Assembly: GCF_020144925.1 (NCBI RefSeq) | Contig: NZ_NSLC01000010.1 | Span: 1 to 64,000, forward strand | Origin: Afifella sp. IM 167 | GTDB taxonomy: Bacteria > Pseudomonadota > Alphaproteobacteria > Rhizobiales > Afifellaceae | DNA: 64,000 nt | Direction of reading: 5' to 3' | In this document: positions 1-11,247 of the stretch, piece after piece | How the letters are laid out: each line of letters starts with the position of its first letter | Position numbering within the stretch: the first letter of the stretch is position 1 | The notes under the pieces: model-generated | What the model was told of the DNA's origin: nothing | Database searches by the model: none | The model's input: only the letters and a program-made list of their open reading frames with translations | Made by a program: the position numbers and the translations under genes

Positions 1-91
1 CTCCGGCGGCAGCGGGGGCGGCTTCGGCGGGGGCGGCTTTTCCGGCGGCGGCGGCTCCTTCGGCGGCGGCGGCTCCTCGGGCAGCTGGTAG
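1..91 (+). CDS. C-terminal end of a TPM-domain (YgcG-like) protein, partial
   Basis: The window opens inside a reading frame that ends at the TAG at 89-91. The 29 visible codons encode almost only Gly, Ser and Phe in GGGGF/GGGGS blocks and end in a Trp. Such glycine-rich tails are typical of the C-terminus of YgcG-like TPM-domain membrane proteins. The gene directly downstream is itself a TPM-domain protein, and such genes often occur in pairs, so this is most likely the upstream partner. The catalytic or binding part lies outside the window, so the assignment rests on the tail and the neighbour only. Confidence 0.55.
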   Translation, partial: SGGSGGGFGGGGFSGGGGSFGGGGSSGSW

Positions 92-105
92 GGAAAACGG
101 ACAAG

Positions 106-795
106 ATGGCGGTACTCACCAAAGCCGAGCATGACGAGGTCGCCGAAGCGATCCGCACCGCCGAACGGAGGACGGCCGGCGAGATCTTCGCCGTCGCGGC
201 CGCGGCGAGCGACAGCTACCGCTTCATCCCGCTGATGTGGGCGGCGCTGGCGACGCTCCTCGCCGGCATTACCGCCTCCTTCCTCTATCCCGTGCTGGAA
301 GGCTTCATCGCCGCTCCGCAGGCCGGCGAATGGCTGGCGCAGGCGCCGGAGGTCTTCGGGCCGGGCCTCGACGCGCGCACCGTGGCGGCGGCCGAGATCG
401 TCCTCTTCATCGTGCTGGCGATCCTCGCCTCGCTCGGGCCGATCCGTCCGCTTCTGGTGCCCGGCTTCATCCGCCGCCAGCGCGCCGAGCGGCACGCCAT
501 GCAGCAATTCCTCGCCCACAACCTTCATGGCACGGACGGGCGCACCGGCATCCTGATCTTCGTCTCGCTCGCCGAACGCTACGCGGCGGTGATCGCCGAC
601 GAGGGCATCAACGAAAAGGTGGGCCAGGCGGTCTGGGACGGCCTCATCGAGAAGCTGACCGAGGACATCCGCGCCGGCAACCTCGGCCCCGGCCTCGTCA
701 GCGCGATTGCAGGCTGCGGCGAGATCCTCGCCGAGCACGTGCCGGCCGGCACGCGCAACCCGAACGAATTGCCGGACAAGCTCGTCGAGGTGTGA
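106..795 (+). CDS. TPM domain-containing membrane protein
   Basis: A 229-residue protein starting at the ATG 14 bp after the stop of the preceding gene, probably cotranscribed with it. Two hydrophobic segments are visible at about residues 41-64 and 96-118. A TPM-like region follows (about 125-205) with the family's typical pattern of GRTGILIFVSLAER followed by a stretch around DEGINEKV. TPM proteins are envelope-associated and of uncertain biochemical role; some are linked to photosystem repair or phosphatase activity in other lineages. The short N-terminal helix (residues 5-28) begins like other members of the two-gene set. Family assignment is good; no function can be given. Confidence 0.8.
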   Translation: MAVLTKAEHDEVAEAIRTAERRTAGEIFAVAAAASDSYRFIPLMWAALATLLAGITASFLYPVLEGFIAAPQAGEWLAQAPEVFGPGLDARTVAAAEIVLFIVLAILASLGPIRPLLVPGFIRRQRAERHAMQQFLAHNLHGTDGRTGILIFVSLAERYAAVIADEGINEKVGQAVWDGLIEKLTEDIRAGNLGPGLVSAIAGCGEILAEHVPAGTRNPNELPDKLVEV

Positions 796-822
796 GGCGC
801 CCTCCGTTCAGGCCCGCCTCTC

Positions 823-1401
823 TCACCTCGCCTGCGAATGGTACTCCCGGTTCGGCCGCATGTCGGTCGCCGAAGCGACGCGGTTCGACATGTTGAAGAA
901 GGCGGCGACGGCCGCGATGTCCCAGATGTCCCGCTCCGAGAAGCCGGCATCGCGCAGCGCCTGCCGGTCCTCCTCCTCGATCGCCTCCGGCTGCTCCGTC
1001 AGGAGCACGGCGAAGTCGAGCATCGCCTTCTGACGCTCCGAAAGCTCGGCCGCGCGGTAGTTCATCACCATCATCTCGCCGAGCTCCGGATCGCCCGAAA
1101 GCGTCCGCACCGCCGCCCCATGCGCCGTCAGGCAGTAGTAGCAATGGTTCACGCTGGAGACGGCGACGGCGATCATTTCCCGCTCCAGCTTGGAGAGCCC
1201 GCTCTCGCCGAGCATCAGGTCGTTGTAGAAATCGGTGAACGCCCGCAGCTTCTTCTCGTCGAAGGCGTAGGCCTTGAGAACGTTCGGCACGAGACCGAGC
1301 TTTTCCTCGCATTTGGCGAAATAGGCCTGCGTCGCCTCGCTCAGCGGATCGGCCACGCCAAGCCCCAGCGCCGTCACGCGTTCGTTTGAAGTCTCTGTCA
1401 T
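823..1401 (-). CDS. Peroxidase-related / AhpD-like carboxymuconolactone decarboxylase family protein
   Basis: A 192-residue protein of the alkylhydroperoxidase AhpD-core family. The signature is complete: Glu75, Cys87-x-x-Cys90 (HCYYC) and His94, with the same spacing as the AhpD catalytic residues. It probably reduces peroxides through the redox-active Cys pair, with the Cys-proximal Glu/His as proton relay. The start chosen is the ATG at 1399-1401, which has a GGGAGG ribosome site just upstream; longer frames in this phase run antisense through the GDH gene and are not credible. It converges with the TPM gene and diverges from NAD-GDH. The physiological peroxide and the reductant are unknown. 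Confidence 0.88.
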   Translation of the reverse strand: MTETSNERVTALGLGVADPLSEATQAYFAKCEEKLGLVPNVLKAYAFDEKKLRAFTDFYNDLMLGESGLSKLEREMIAVAVSSVNHCYYCLTAHGAAVRTLSGDPELGEMMVMNYRAAELSERQKAMLDFAVLLTEQPEAIEEEDRQALRDAGFSERDIWDIAAVAAFFNMSNRVASATDMRPNREYHSQAR

Positions 1402-1500
1402 TGGTTTGCCTCCCGTCGCCTTGTGGCTTCCAGCGCCTACATGTGATGTTGCACGCGCCAATGAGACAAGTCCCGGCAAGCCGGGCGGAAGCGAGGAAAG

Positions 1501-4500
1501 ATGCCGGACCGGTACGAACCGGAGAAGAAGAAGCGAATCGCCGCGGCGAAGAAACTCCTCAGCAAGGCCGACGATCCCCGGACACTGCAGCAGTTCGCTG
1601 AAATATTCTTCGCCCATTCGGCGGGCGAGGACATCGCCCTTTATCCGCCCGAGAACCTCGCCGGCATGGTGGAGGCGGCCTTCGCGTACATCGCCGAGCG
1701 CGACCCGCAGGTGCCCAAGGTCACGCTGCGCGACATCGAGGCGGCCGACGAGCGAGGCCGCGCCGTCACGGCGATCGATATCGTCGGCAAGAACCGGCCC
1801 TTCATCTTCGATTCGGTCATCGGCGAGATCCAGGCCGCCGGCCAGCCGATCCGCCTCGTCCTGCATCCGATCTTCGAGGTGGAGCGTGACGAGAACGGCA
1901 GGCTCGTCCATTTCGCCGCCGGCACGGAATCGAAGAAGAAGGCCGAGCGGGAAAGCTACCTGCATATCGAGATCGCCAAGCTTCCCGACGAGGAGGCCAG
2001 GAGCGCGCTGGAAGCCTCGCTGAAGAGCCTCCTGCAGGAAGTGCGCGTCTCCACCGAGGACTGGCGGGCGATGCGCAACCGCCTCCGGATGGCGATCCGC
2101 GACTACCGCAAGGACCCGCCGCAGCTCGACGAGGACGAGCTTGAGGAGGCGATCGCGCTCCTGGAATGGCTGGAGGACGACAACTTCACCTTCCTCGGCA
2201 TGCGCGAGCTTTCCTACGACGCGAGCGCCGGCGAAAGCGTCGAGGCCGGCGATGGCGAGGGGCTCGGCCTCCTGCGCGATCCGAACGTGAAGATCCTGCG
2301 CCGCGGCGGCGAGCTCGTCACCATGACCCCGCAGATCCGCGAGTTTCTCCTCAGCCCCGAGCCGCTGATCATCATCAAGGCGAACGTCATCAGCCGCGTC
2401 CACCGGCGCGACTACATGGATTATATCGGCGTCAAGATCTTCGACGAGGCGAACCGCGTCACCGGCGAACTGCGCGTCGTGGGCCTCTTCACGGCGACCG
2501 CCTTCACCCGCTCCGTCACCTCCATCCCCTTCATCCGCCGCAAGGCCGAGCGCATCGTCGACCGCGCCGGCTTCGATCCTCTCAGCCATTCCGGCAAGAC
2601 GCTCCTCAACATCCTAGAGAGCTTCCCGCGCACCGAGCTCTTCCAGGCCGATGTCGATACGCTCTTCGACCAGGCGATGGCGATCCTGCACCTGCAGGAG
2701 CGCCCGCGCATCCGCGCCCTCATCCGCGCGGACCGATACGGCCGCTTCGTCTCCGTCCTCGTCTACGTGCCGCGCGAACGCTATTCCTCCGAGGTTCGCG
2801 AGGAGGTCGGCAAGGCGCTCGCCGAGATGTTCTCCGCCCGCGTTTCCGCCGCCTTCCCCTCCTTCCCGGAGGGCCATCTCGCCCGCGTCCATTTCATCAT
2901 CGGCCGCAACCCCGCCCCGGAAGAAGAGAACTTCCTCCAGGGCGACCCGACGCAGGCCGAGGTCGAAGCGCGCATCCGGGCGATCACCCGCACCTTCGAG
3001 GATGACCTGCGCGAAACGCTCGCCAACGCGTTTCCCGAGGAAAACGGCCTCTTCGGCGAGTACCGCGAGGCTTTTGGACGCGAATACCGCGCCGCCCACA
3101 CCGCGGACGACGCCATCGAGGACATCCGTATCGGTCGCGCCCTATCGGGCCAGTCGATGATCGCCGCGCATTTCAGCACCCGTTCCTTCGGCGGGCTGGA
3201 GCGCACCATGCTGCGCTTCCATCACCTGGAAACCCCGATTCCCCTGTCGCGCCGCGTGCCCCTCCTGGAAAATCTCGGCTTCGCCGTCGTCAACGAGCGG
3301 ACCTATCTCATGCGGCCGGCAACCGCGCCGGCCGTCTATATTCACGACATGACGCTTGCCCCGAAGGGCACGGGCGGCACCGCCATCGACGCGGCCGCGC
3401 CGCGGCTGGAAGAGGCGATCCGCGCCATCTGGGCCGGGCGGGCCGATAATGACGGCTTCAACGCCCTGGTGCTCGAGGCGGGAATCTCCTGGCGGGAAGC
3501 GGCGCTTCTGCGCACCATCGGGCGCTATCTGCGCCAGACGCAGCTGCCCTATTCGCTCGACTACATCTGGCACACGCTCGGCCGCAACGGCGAGATCGCC
3601 TCGCTCCTCGTGGCCCGCTTCACCGCCCGTTTCGATCCCGCGCAGAAAGGCCGCAAGAAGGCCGAGGAAGAGGCGGACGAGAAGCTCGCCAAGGCACTCG
3701 ACACCGTTGCCAGCCTCGACGACGACACCATTCTTCGGGCCTACAGGTCCGTCATCGTCGCCACCAAGCGCACCGACTACTACATGGCCGACGAGGACGG
3801 TCTGCCGCCGATCGCCATCACGCTGAAACTGAAGCCGCGCGACCTTCCTTTCCTCGCCCCGCCCCGTCCCTTCCGCGAGATCTTCGTGCATTCGCCGCAG
3901 GTGGAGGGCGTGCATATGCGCTTCGGCCCGGTCGCGCGCGGCGGGCTGAGATGGTCCGACCGGCCGCAGGATTTCCGTGTCGAGGTTCTCGGCCTCGTCA
4001 AGGCGCAGCAGGTGAAGAACGCCGTCATCGTGCCGGTCGGCGCCAAGGGCGGCTTCTTCCCGCGCCTGCTGCCGCCCGAAGGCAGCCGCGAGGAAATCTT
4101 CGAGGCCGGCAAGAGCGCCTATGTCGCCTTCGTCGACCGGCTGCTTTCCGTCACCGACGACATCGAGGGCGACGATATCGTCCCGCCGGCGGCCGTGGTG
4201 CGCCATGACGAGGACGATCCCTATCTCGTCGTCGCCGCCGACAAGGGCACCGCGACCTTCTCCGATACCGCCAACGCCGTTTCCGAGGCGCACGGTTTCT
4301 GGCTCGGCGACGCCTTCGCCTCGGGCGGCTCGGCCGGCTACGATCACAAGGTGATGGGCATCACCGCCCGCGGCGCCTGGGAGGCGGTGGAACGCCATTT
4401 CCGCGAGATGGACGTCGACATCCAGAAGGAGCCCTTCACCGTCGCCGGCGTCGGCGACATGTCGGGTGACGTGTTCGGCAACGGCATGCTTCTTTCAAGG

Positions 4501-6381
4501 CAGATCCGCCTTCTCGCCGCCTTCGACCATCGCGACATCTTCATCGACCCGGATCCCGACGCCGAGACGAGCTACGAGGAACGCCGGCGCCTCTTCGAGC
4601 TCGGCCGCTCCTCCTGGAAGGACTACGACACGAGTCTCGTCTCCAGGGGCGGGGGCGTCTTCTCGCGCCACGACAAATCGGTGCCGATCTCGCCGGAAAT
4701 CGCCTCCCTCCTCGGCCTTTCAGGCAGTTCCGCCCGGCCGAACGAGGTGATCAGGGCGATCCTGAAGATGCAGGTGGACCTTCTGTGGTTCGGCGGCATC
4801 GGCACCTATGTGCGTGCCCCCAACGAAAGCGACGCGGAGGTCGGCGACAAGACCAACGACGCCATCCGCGTCACCTCCGCCGAACTCGAGGCGAGGGTCA
4901 TCGGCGAGGGCGCCAACCTTGCCGTCACCTCGCGCGGCCGCGTCGCCTACGCGCTCGCGGGCGGGCGCTGCAATTCCGATGCGATCGACAATTCCGGCGG
5001 GGTCAATTCCTCCGACCTTGAGGTCAACATCAAGATCGCCTTCGCCCCGGCGCTGCGCTCCGGCCGGATCGAGCTTGCGGCCCGCAACACCCTCCTGGCC
5101 GACATGACCGGCGAGGTCGCCGAGCTGGTCCTGCGCAACAACTACCAGCAGACGCTGGCGATCAGCCTGGAAAGTCTGCGCGGCCTCGACAACCTCGCCA
5201 ACCAGGCGCGGCTGATGAGCGAGCTGGAGGCGGACGGCTATCTCGACCGCGAGGTCGAGTACCTGCCGGACAATGCGCGCCTTTCCGAACGCGCCGCGCA
5301 GGGCGAACCGCTGACCCGCCCGGAGATCGGCATCCTGCTTTCCTATGCCAAGATCGCCCTCTTCGACGACCTCGTGGCGAGCAACCTGCCGGACGACGAC
5401 TATCTCGCCCACGAGCTCGTGCGCTACTTCCCCGAAAAGATGCAGGCGCCATTCGCCGAGGAGATCGCCATGCATCGGCTGCGCCGCGAGATCATCGCGA
5501 CCCAGCTCGCCAATTCGCTCATCAACCGCGGCGGCCCGACCGTTCTGGTGCGCCTGCGCGACCGGACCGGCGCCTCGGCCGCCGAGGTCACGCGCGCCTA
5601 TACGGCCGTGCGCGACGCCTTCTCGATGCGCGAGCTTCACGAGGATATCGACGCGCTCGACAACCGGATCCCCGGCCAGCTGCAGCTGGAGCTCTACCTG
5701 AAGGTCCAGGACGTCCTCATCGACCGCGTCGGCTGGTTCCTGAGGAACGTCGACCTGTCCGGCGGCATCGCCGCCGTGGTCGAGCATTACCGCGCCACCC
5801 TCGCCGAGCTGCGCAAGCTGTTGCCGGGGCTCCTGCCAGAATTTGCCGCCCATGCCGTCGCCGAGCACGAAGCGGAGCTGACCGAGGCAGGCGTGCCGAA
5901 GGAAACCGCCGCCGAACTCGCGCTTCTGCCGGAGGTGGCTAACGCCATCGATATCGCGCTCGTCGCCGAGCATTGCGCCTGCAAGCTGAAGGCGGCCGCC
6001 GCGGCCTATTACGAGATCGCCGAGCGTTTCTCGTTCTCGCGGCTGGAAGCCATGATTCTCGCCGTGGAGAGCTCGGACTATTACGAGCTTCTGGCCGTGG
6101 AGAAGGCCCGCGACAGTCTCGCCGCGGCGCACCGCGCCCTCGCCGCCGATCTTTTGGCCACATCCGGGAAGGGGCGCCCGGATGTCGCGGCCTGGGAAAA
6201 GGCCAACGGCAACCGGGTCGGCGCCACGGCGGCGCGCGTCGGCTCGATCCTGGCCGACGGGCGCGCCACGACCGCCAAGGCGACCGTCGCGGCAAGCCTT
6301 CTCGTCGAACTCGCCGAGCAGCAGGCCGTCAGATCGCGTTCCGAAAGCGCCTTAGTGGCGGAAATGGCGAAGGCCGGTTAG
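1501..6381 (+). CDS. gdhB: NAD-specific glutamate dehydrogenase, large (about 180 kDa) class
   Basis: A 1626-residue protein, the expected size of the large bacterial NAD-GDH class, which oxidises glutamate to 2-oxoglutarate and ammonium using NAD+. The first ~700 residues form the long regulatory N-terminus. The catalytic domain begins near residue 806 with [13 protein letters not shown] followed by the substrate-lysine region around [14 protein letters not shown]. Further conserved segments are the nucleotide-binding [11 protein letters not shown] near residue 984 and VIGEGANL near 1133. The ATG at 1501 follows GAGGAAAG directly. It stands alone on the plus strand, and its 3' end overlaps the end of purH by 30 bp tail to tail. 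The gene symbol is used loosely for this class; the family is certain. Confidence 0.95.
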   Translation: MPDRYEPEKKKRIAAAKKLLSKADDPRTLQQFAEIFFAHSAGEDIALYPPENLAGMVEAAFAYIAERDPQVPKVTLRDIEAADERGRAVTAIDIVGKNRPFIFDSVIGEIQAAGQPIRLVLHPIFEVERDENGRLVHFAAGTESKKKAERESYLHIEIAKLPDEEARSALEASLKSLLQEVRVSTEDWRAMRNRLRMAIRDYRKDPPQLDEDELEEAIALLEWLEDDNFTFLGMRELSYDASAGESVEAGDGEGLGLLRDPNVKILRRGGELVTMTPQIREFLLSPEPLIIIKANVISRVHRRDYMDYIGVKIFDEANRVTGELRVVGLFTATAFTRSVTSIPFIRRKAERIVDRAGFDPLSHSGKTLLNILESFPRTELFQADVDTLFDQAMAILHLQERPRIRALIRADRYGRFVSVLVYVPRERYSSEVREEVGKALAEMFSARVSAAFPSFPEGHLARVHFIIGRNPAPEEENFLQGDPTQAEVEARIRAITRTFEDDLRETLANAFPEENGLFGEYREAFGREYRAAHTADDAIEDIRIGRALSGQSMIAAHFSTRSFGGLERTMLRFHHLETPIPLSRRVPLLENLGFAVVNERTYLMRPATAPAVYIHDMTLAPKGTGGTAIDAAAPRLEEAIRAIWAGRADNDGFNALVLEAGISWREAALLRTIGRYLRQTQLPYSLDYIWHTLGRNGEIASLLVARFTARFDPAQKGRKKAEEEADEKLAKALDTVASLDDDTILRAYRSVIVATKRTDYYMADEDGLPPIAITLKLKPRDLPFLAPPRPFREIFVHSPQVEGVHMRFGPVARGGLRWSDRPQDFRVEVLGLVKAQQVKNAVIVPVGAKGGFFPRLLPPEGSREEIFEAGKSAYVAFVDRLLSVTDDIEGDDIVPPAAVVRHDEDDPYLVVAADKGTATFSDTANAVSEAHGFWLGDAFASGGSAGYDHKVMGITARGAWEAVERHFREMDVDIQKEPFTVAGVGDMSGDVFGNGMLLSRQIRLLAAFDHRDIFIDPDPDAETSYEERRRLFELGRSSWKDYDTSLVSRGGGVFSRHDKSVPISPEIASLLGLSGSSARPNEVIRAILKMQVDLLWFGGIGTYVRAPNESDAEVGDKTNDAIRVTSAELEARVIGEGANLAVTSRGRVAYALAGGRCNSDAIDNSGGVNSSDLEVNIKIAFAPALRSGRIELAARNTLLADMTGEVAELVLRNNYQQTLAISLESLRGLDNLANQARLMSELEADGYLDREVEYLPDNARLSERAAQGEPLTRPEIGILLSYAKIALFDDLVASNLPDDDYLAHELVRYFPEKMQAPFAEEIAMHRLRREIIATQLANSLINRGGPTVLVRLRDRTGASAAEVTRAYTAVRDAFSMRELHEDIDALDNRIPGQLQLELYLKVQDVLIDRVGWFLRNVDLSGGIAAVVEHYRATLAELRKLLPGLLPEFAAHAVAEHEAELTEAGVPKETAAELALLPEVANAIDIALVAEHCACKLKAAAAAYYEIAERFSFSRLEAMILAVESSDYYELLAVEKARDSLAAAHRALAADLLATSGKGRPDVAAWEKANGNRVGATAARVGSILADGRATTAKATVAASLLVELAEQQAVRSRSESALVAEMAKAG

Positions 6382-7956
6382 CACCATCGCAAGGCCGGCC
6401 TCGTCGGCCGCCGCGATCACTTCCTCGTCGCGCAGCGAGCCGCCCGGCTGGATGACCGCGGTGGCGCCCGCCTCGGCGGCCGCCATCAGCCCGTCGGCGA
6501 AGGGGAAGAAGGCGTCGGAAGCGACGACGGAGCCTTCCGTCAGCGCCGTTTCCTCGCCCGCATGGCGCGCCGCCTCCGCCGCCTTCCAGGCCGCGATCCG
6601 GGCCGAATCGACGCGGCTCATCTGCCCGGCGCCGATACCGACCGTCGCGCCGCCCTTGGCGTAGACGATGGCGTTCGATTTCACGTGCTTGGCGATGCGG
6701 AAGGCGAAGAGGAGGTCGGCGAGCTCCTCGGGGCTCGGCGCGCGCTTGGTCGCGACTTTCAGGTCCGCCTCGGTCACCTGCGCACCGTCCGCCTCCTGCA
6801 CCAGCAGTCCCCCGGCGATGGAGCGCATCACGATGCCGCCCGCCGGGCGCATCTCGCCGGTGAGGAGCAGGCGAAGATTGGGCTTGGCCGCGAAGATCTT
6901 CATGGCCTCCTCGTCGGCCTCGGGCGCGATCACGACCTCGGTGAAGAGAGCCGTGATGGCCTTCGCCGCCTCCGCGTCGAGGGCACGGTTGGCCGCCACC
7001 ACGCCGCCATAGGCGGAAACGGGATCGCAGCGCAGCGCCTTTTTGTGCGCCTCCGCCAGCGAGGCGCCGATGGCGACGCCGCAGGGATTGGCGTGCTTGA
7101 TGATGGCGACGGCCGGCTCGGACGGGTCGAGGTCGGCAATGAGCTGGTAGGCGGCATCGGCATCGCCGAGATTGTTGAAGGAGAGCGGCTTGCCGTTGGC
7201 AAGGCGCGCGCTCGCCGCCCCGGGCGCCTCGCCCGCGGTGCGGTAGAGCGCTGCCTTCTGATGCGGGTTCTCGCCGTAGCGCAGCTCCGCGGCGCGGCTC
7301 GCCGAGACCGTCAGCCGCTCCGGAAATCTCTCGCCCGCCTCGCCGGCGAACCAGCCGGAGATCGCCGCGTCATAGGCGGCCGTGCGGGCGAATGCCTTGC
7401 CGGCCAGCTCCGTGCGCAGCGGCTTTTCCACCCCGCCGGCGGCAATCGCCTCGGCGACCCGGGTGTAGTCGGCCGGATCGGTGACAACCACGACGAAGGC
7501 GGCGTTCTTCGCCGCGGCGCGGATCATCGCCGGCCCGCCGATGTCGATGTTCTCGATGATTTCCAGCGGATCGTCGCTCTTCGCGACCGTCGCCTCGAAC
7601 GGATAAAGGTTGATGGCGACGAGATCGATCGGCCGGATGCCGTGCGCCTCCATCGCCTTCACGTGCTCGGGCGCGTCGCGCACGGCAAGGATGCCGCCAT
7701 GTACGGACGGATGCAGCGTCTTCACGCGCCCGTCCATGATTTCCGGAAAGCCCGTCACCTCGGACACGTCGGTGACGGAAAGCCCCGCCTCCTTCAGCGC
7801 CTTGGCCGTACCGCCGGTGGAAAGAAGCTCCACGCCTGCGCCGGCGAGCGCCCTGGCGAAATCGACGGCGCCCGTCTTGTCGGAAAGCGAGATCAGCGCG
7901 CGTTTGACGGCGACCTTCGCCGGTCCGGAAGAGCCTTTATGGGGGGAAGCCGACAT
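6352..7956 (-). CDS. purH: Bifunctional AICAR formyltransferase / IMP cyclohydrolase
   Basis: A 534-residue protein of normal PurH length that carries out the last two steps of IMP synthesis. The N-terminal MGS-like IMP cyclohydrolase domain (about 17-165) starts with LISLSDKTG and contains [13 protein letters not shown]. The C-terminal transformylase domain contains [22 protein letters not shown], the catalytic KHANPCG and [12 protein letters not shown]. The ATG at 7954-7956 gives the usual short N-terminal extension; frames further upstream run into the next gene. It is the last gene of the run htpX, rsmB, heparinase-like, purH, an order I recall from Hyphomicrobiales. Its 3' end overlaps the GDH gene by 30 bp, so its terminator must lie within that gene. 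Confidence 0.97.
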   Translation of the reverse strand: MSASPHKGSSGPAKVAVKRALISLSDKTGAVDFARALAGAGVELLSTGGTAKALKEAGLSVTDVSEVTGFPEIMDGRVKTLHPSVHGGILAVRDAPEHVKAMEAHGIRPIDLVAINLYPFEATVAKSDDPLEIIENIDIGGPAMIRAAAKNAAFVVVVTDPADYTRVAEAIAAGGVEKPLRTELAGKAFARTAAYDAAISGWFAGEAGERFPERLTVSASRAAELRYGENPHQKAALYRTAGEAPGAASARLANGKPLSFNNLGDADAAYQLIADLDPSEPAVAIIKHANPCGVAIGASLAEAHKKALRCDPVSAYGGVVAANRALDAEAAKAITALFTEVVIAPEADEEAMKIFAAKPNLRLLLTGEMRPAGGIVMRSIAGGLLVQEADGAQVTEADLKVATKRAPSPEELADLLFAFRIAKHVKSNAIVYAKGGATVGIGAGQMSRVDSARIAAWKAAEAARHAGEETALTEGSVVASDAFFPFADGLMAAAEAGATAVIQPGGSLRDEEVIAAADEAGLAMVLTGLRHFRH

Positions 7957-8008
7957 CGAATGCCTCGGCGGTCTGGAATGGAAGGAGGAAAGAACGCCTC
8001 TTACCGCC

Positions 8009-9679
8009 TCAGGCGAGACGCGCAAGCCTCCATTCGACCGCAGGCCGGTCTCCGACCTCGTCGCTGAGGACGATCTGCAGGCTGCGGCTGGAGCCGCGCG
8101 AGGGCGAAAAGATGGTGCTTTCCTCGATCGCCAGCGGCGCATCGGCCGTGAAGCGCCAGTGCTCGCCATCGGCGAGGACGAGGTCGATATGGCCGGCCTG
8201 CGCTTCCTCGGCGAATTCGGCGCTCACGCCCGCCTCCAGATGGAAGCGGATGTCGAAGGGCGTGCGCGCCGGGCCGTCCCCCTCGAAGGCGTCGCGTCCG
8301 GCGAGCGACAGCCCGTCGCCGGCGAGGACCAGATGGCGCCGGTGCAGGAAGCCGAGCGTCTTCATGTAGCCGTCATGGGTGAGCTCGAGCCGGATCGTGC
8401 CGTCCGATTCGGTGCGGCGCTGGCGCTCCACCTTCTTCGGCCCGGCCATCAGCAGGACGCGGTCGCCCTCCGGCTCCAGATGGCTGGAGGAGGTGTCGGC
8501 GAGCGTCGCCGTGGAATGCGCCGCCGTCAGCCGTGCCGCCCGGCGCAGCGCCTCGTAGCGGGCCTGCGGCGCGCCGCAATTGATGATCAGCCGGTGGCTT
8601 CCATGGGAAAACTCGAAGGCGAGCGTGCCGGCATGCGCCTCGGCGCTGTAGGCGAGCGGCGGCGGCGTGCCGGATTCCACGATGACGACGGCGGCCCCGG
8701 CCTCCAGCCGCTCGAAGCCGGAATAGGGCGCCGAGGCGACCGGCTTGCCGAGCGCCTCGTCATAGGCGAGCACGGTGGAGAGCTGGTCGCGCGCCCCGGC
8801 CGAGGCGCCGTTGAACTGCGCGAAGGCCCCGTCGGCGTGGCGGAAGAAGCGCAGCATCGGCATGGCCCGGTCGATGGCGCCGAGAAGCGCCTCCGGAGGG
8901 TTCTGGCCGCGCGCCACGATGGTCTGGCGGAGCGGCAACAGGTCGAGGAGCGCCTCCAGGATCGCGGCGGGGCTCCGCGAGACATGTCCGCCATCGGGAA
9001 GGAACTGCGCGCTGACCTCCTGGCCGACGCGCTCCAGGCCGCGCCGGGAGAGCCGCTCCTGGCGCGACATGCACAGCCCGGCCATGGCGAGCGCGATCGC
9101 CACCTGCATCCGTTTCAGCCCCGGCTCGGCCGCGAGGTAGGATTTCTTCAGGAAGGTCCCGTGCCGCAAGAGAGAGCGCACGAAGGCGCGGTAGAGGTCG
9201 TGATCGGCCCCTTCCAGGATGAGGTTCGACTGCGACAGGAAGGAGATGAGCCGCCGCGCCGCCACTTCCGGCCGCCAGGCGATGGCGCCGTGCTTGCGCT
9301 CGCCCGCCAGCCAGTCGCCGACGATGGCGCGCGCATTGGAGCGGGCGACCGGCGTCGCCGCGGCCTTGAGGTGCCGCAGCCAGCCGAAGCCGTGCAGCGC
9401 CGCTTCCCAGTCCTCGCTCGGCGGCACGACCTCGAAGGGCGAGCGGCCTTCCGTCTCGACCGACTGGCCGGCAAAGACGAAGCGACCGGAATAGATCTCC
9501 TCGGCGATGGTCGGGTCGGCGGTCCGGAGGTCAGGCGGAGCAATCAGCAATTGCGAGCGGCCGCCACCCCCCGCCCAGGCGGGAAGCCCTACCAGCGTTG
9601 TCAGGCGAAGCCGGCGTCCCACGCGCTCGGCACGCGAGAGATTCAATCGCCATCTATCGCCCGGCGCGATCTGTGCCAT
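8009..9679 (-). CDS. Heparinase II/III family protein
   Basis: A 556-residue protein of the heparinase II/III-like family, whose characterised members are polysaccharide lyases acting on uronic-acid-containing glycans. The helical N-terminal part is followed by the beta-rich C-terminal domain with [15 protein letters not shown]. No signal peptide is evident from the start chosen (ATG at 9677-9679, [11 protein letters not shown]), so the enzyme may be cytoplasmic or exported by another route. It lies between rsmB and purH on the same strand. A longer start at 9748 would add 23 residues but has no better support. The natural substrate is unknown, possibly an envelope or capsular polysaccharide. 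Confidence 0.82.
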   Translation of the reverse strand: MAQIAPGDRWRLNLSRAERVGRRLRLTTLVGLPAWAGGGGRSQLLIAPPDLRTADPTIAEEIYSGRFVFAGQSVETEGRSPFEVVPPSEDWEAALHGFGWLRHLKAAATPVARSNARAIVGDWLAGERKHGAIAWRPEVAARRLISFLSQSNLILEGADHDLYRAFVRSLLRHGTFLKKSYLAAEPGLKRMQVAIALAMAGLCMSRQERLSRRGLERVGQEVSAQFLPDGGHVSRSPAAILEALLDLLPLRQTIVARGQNPPEALLGAIDRAMPMLRFFRHADGAFAQFNGASAGARDQLSTVLAYDEALGKPVASAPYSGFERLEAGAAVVIVESGTPPPLAYSAEAHAGTLAFEFSHGSHRLIINCGAPQARYEALRRAARLTAAHSTATLADTSSSHLEPEGDRVLLMAGPKKVERQRRTESDGTIRLELTHDGYMKTLGFLHRRHLVLAGDGLSLAGRDAFEGDGPARTPFDIRFHLEAGVSAEFAEEAQAGHIDLVLADGEHWRFTADAPLAIEESTIFSPSRGSSRSLQIVLSDEVGDRPAVEWRLARLA

Positions 9680-9761
9680 CTTGCTGGCGCTATAGCGCTT
9701 TTTGATTCGTGGCAAGCTGCACCGCGCCTCGGCGGGCAGTAGCTGCACGGTTTTTCGGCAA

Positions 9762-11222
9762 TCAGCCCGCTCGGCGCCACCGCGCGGCGAAGAAACCGTC
9801 CATTCCGGCAGCCCCCGCCTCGCCTTCGCCGAGCGGCATTCCAGGCAGGCTGCGGAAGTAGCCCTCCGGCGTGATGAAGGCGGCGAGAGCGGGAAACTCG
9901 CCGGCCGTCAGCGGCAGGAATTCAACGTCGCCGCGCCCGGCCGTGAAGGCGGCGGCCTGCCGCTCGCCCTCCTCCGGTTCCAGCGAGCAGGTGGCATAGA
10001 CGAGGATCCCTCCGGGCTTCAGCCAGCCCGCGACCCTTTCCAGCATCTTCGCCTGCAGCAGGGCGAGCGAGGCGATCTCTTCGGGCGCCTTCGTCCAGAC
10101 GAGGTCGGGATGGCGCCGCGCCGTCCCGGTCGCCGTGCACGGCGCATCGAGAAGAATGGCATCGAAGGGCTCGGCCGGCGTGAAGGAGAGGATGTCGGCC
10201 TCGGCGAGTTCGGCGGAAAGGCGCAGGCGCGAAAGGTTGCCGGCGAGCCGCCTGACGCGCGAGCGGGATTTCTCCACCGCCGTCACATGCGCGCCGGAGG
10301 CGGCAAGCTGGGCGGTCTTGCCGCCCGGCGCGGCACAGAGATCGGCGACGCGCCTGCCCGCCACCTCGCCGAGAAGCTGGGCCGGCACCGCCGCCGCGGC
10401 GTCCTGCACCCACCAAAGGCCCTCGTTGTAGCCGGCGAGCGTGGAGACGGCGGGCCGCCGCGCCAGCCGCACCGAACCCGTCGCCAGCACGCTGCCGCCG
10501 AGAAGGGCCGCCACCTCGGCGGGATCGCCCCGCACCGAAAGGTCGAGCGGCGGCGTCTCGGCATGCGCCGCGAAGATCGCCTCGGCCCGCGCCGCGCCCC
10601 AGTTTTCCAGCCAGCGCGTGCGCAGCCAGCCCGGCGCGTTCTCTTCGGGCTCTGCACCGGCGAGGACCTCGGAGCGCTCGCGCGCGATCCGCCGCAGCAC
10701 CGAATTCACCAGCCCCTTGGTGCGCCCGGTGCGCCGGTCGCGCCCGGCAGCCGTGACGGCGAGGTTGATCGCCGCATGGTCGGGCACGTCGAGATAGAGG
10801 ATTTGCGCCGCGCCGAGATGGAGAAGCGCCGAAAGCCGGTGCGCCGCCGCGTCGAGCGGCCGCTCCAGGCGCCGGGTGATCGCCATCTCGATCTCGCCGC
10901 GATGGCGCAGCGCCGTATCGAGCATCGCCCGCACCAGCGCCTTGTCCTGCGCCGAAAGCGCCTTGAAGCCGGGCAGCGCGCTCGCCTCGTCGAGAAGCGC
11001 CGGCAGCGGGACGCGGTCGCGGATCACCTTGATCAGGATCGCGAGCGCCGCCTCGCGCGCGGCAAGGCCCGGTGGCCCCGGCTGCGCCTTTCCGCCGGCC
11101 GGCCTGCCGCCTCCGGCACCTGCCCTCGCGATACCCGGCCGGCCCTTTCCCGAATGGAGGCTCTTGGCGTTGCGCCCCCCACTTCCTCTTGCCTGGGCGC
11201 CGCGCGCCTCGTCTTCGCTCAC
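9762..11222 (-). CDS. rsmB: RsmB-family rRNA (cytosine-C5)-methyltransferase with N-terminal NusB domain
   Basis: A protein of about 486 residues. After a basic, Gly/Ala-rich leader of about 50 residues comes a NusB-like RNA-binding domain (around AREAALAILIKVI and ALVRAMLDTALRHRGEIE). A Rossmann methyltransferase domain follows, with VADLCAAPGGKTAQLA, the DAPCTATGT motif and the catalytic YATCSLEPEEGE. It is expected to methylate a 16S rRNA cytosine with SAM. The start is inferred as the GTG at 11220-11222, preceded by AGGGAG; there is no ATG nearby in frame except far upstream inside htpX. It follows htpX by 25 bp on the same strand. Family certain, exact start uncertain. Confidence 0.92.
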   Translation of the reverse strand: MSEDEARGAQARGSGGRNAKSLHSGKGRPGIARAGAGGGRPAGGKAQPGPPGLAAREAALAILIKVIRDRVPLPALLDEASALPGFKALSAQDKALVRAMLDTALRHRGEIEMAITRRLERPLDAAAHRLSALLHLGAAQILYLDVPDHAAINLAVTAAGRDRRTGRTKGLVNSVLRRIARERSEVLAGAEPEENAPGWLRTRWLENWGAARAEAIFAAHAETPPLDLSVRGDPAEVAALLGGSVLATGSVRLARRPAVSTLAGYNEGLWWVQDAAAAVPAQLLGEVAGRRVADLCAAPGGKTAQLAASGAHVTAVEKSRSRVRRLAGNLSRLRLSAELAEADILSFTPAEPFDAILLDAPCTATGTARRHPDLVWTKAPEEIASLALLQAKMLERVAGWLKPGGILVYATCSLEPEEGERQAAAFTAGRGDVEFLPLTAGEFPALAAFITPEGYFRSLPGMPLGEGEAGAAGMDGFFAARWRRAG

Positions 11223-11247
11223 AATATCAGATGGCTCCCTGGCGGGC

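Noticed and set aside
1-88. GGCGGCGGCGGCTCC repeats
   Set aside because: Low-complexity coding sequence of a Gly-rich C-terminus, not an independent repeat element.
9687-9698. GCGCTATAGCGC palindrome followed by TTTTT on the plus strand upstream of the heparinase-like gene
   Set aside because: No plus-strand gene ends here; it is in the leader of a minus-strand gene and has only a 4-bp G+C stem with a TATA loop. Not called as a terminator.
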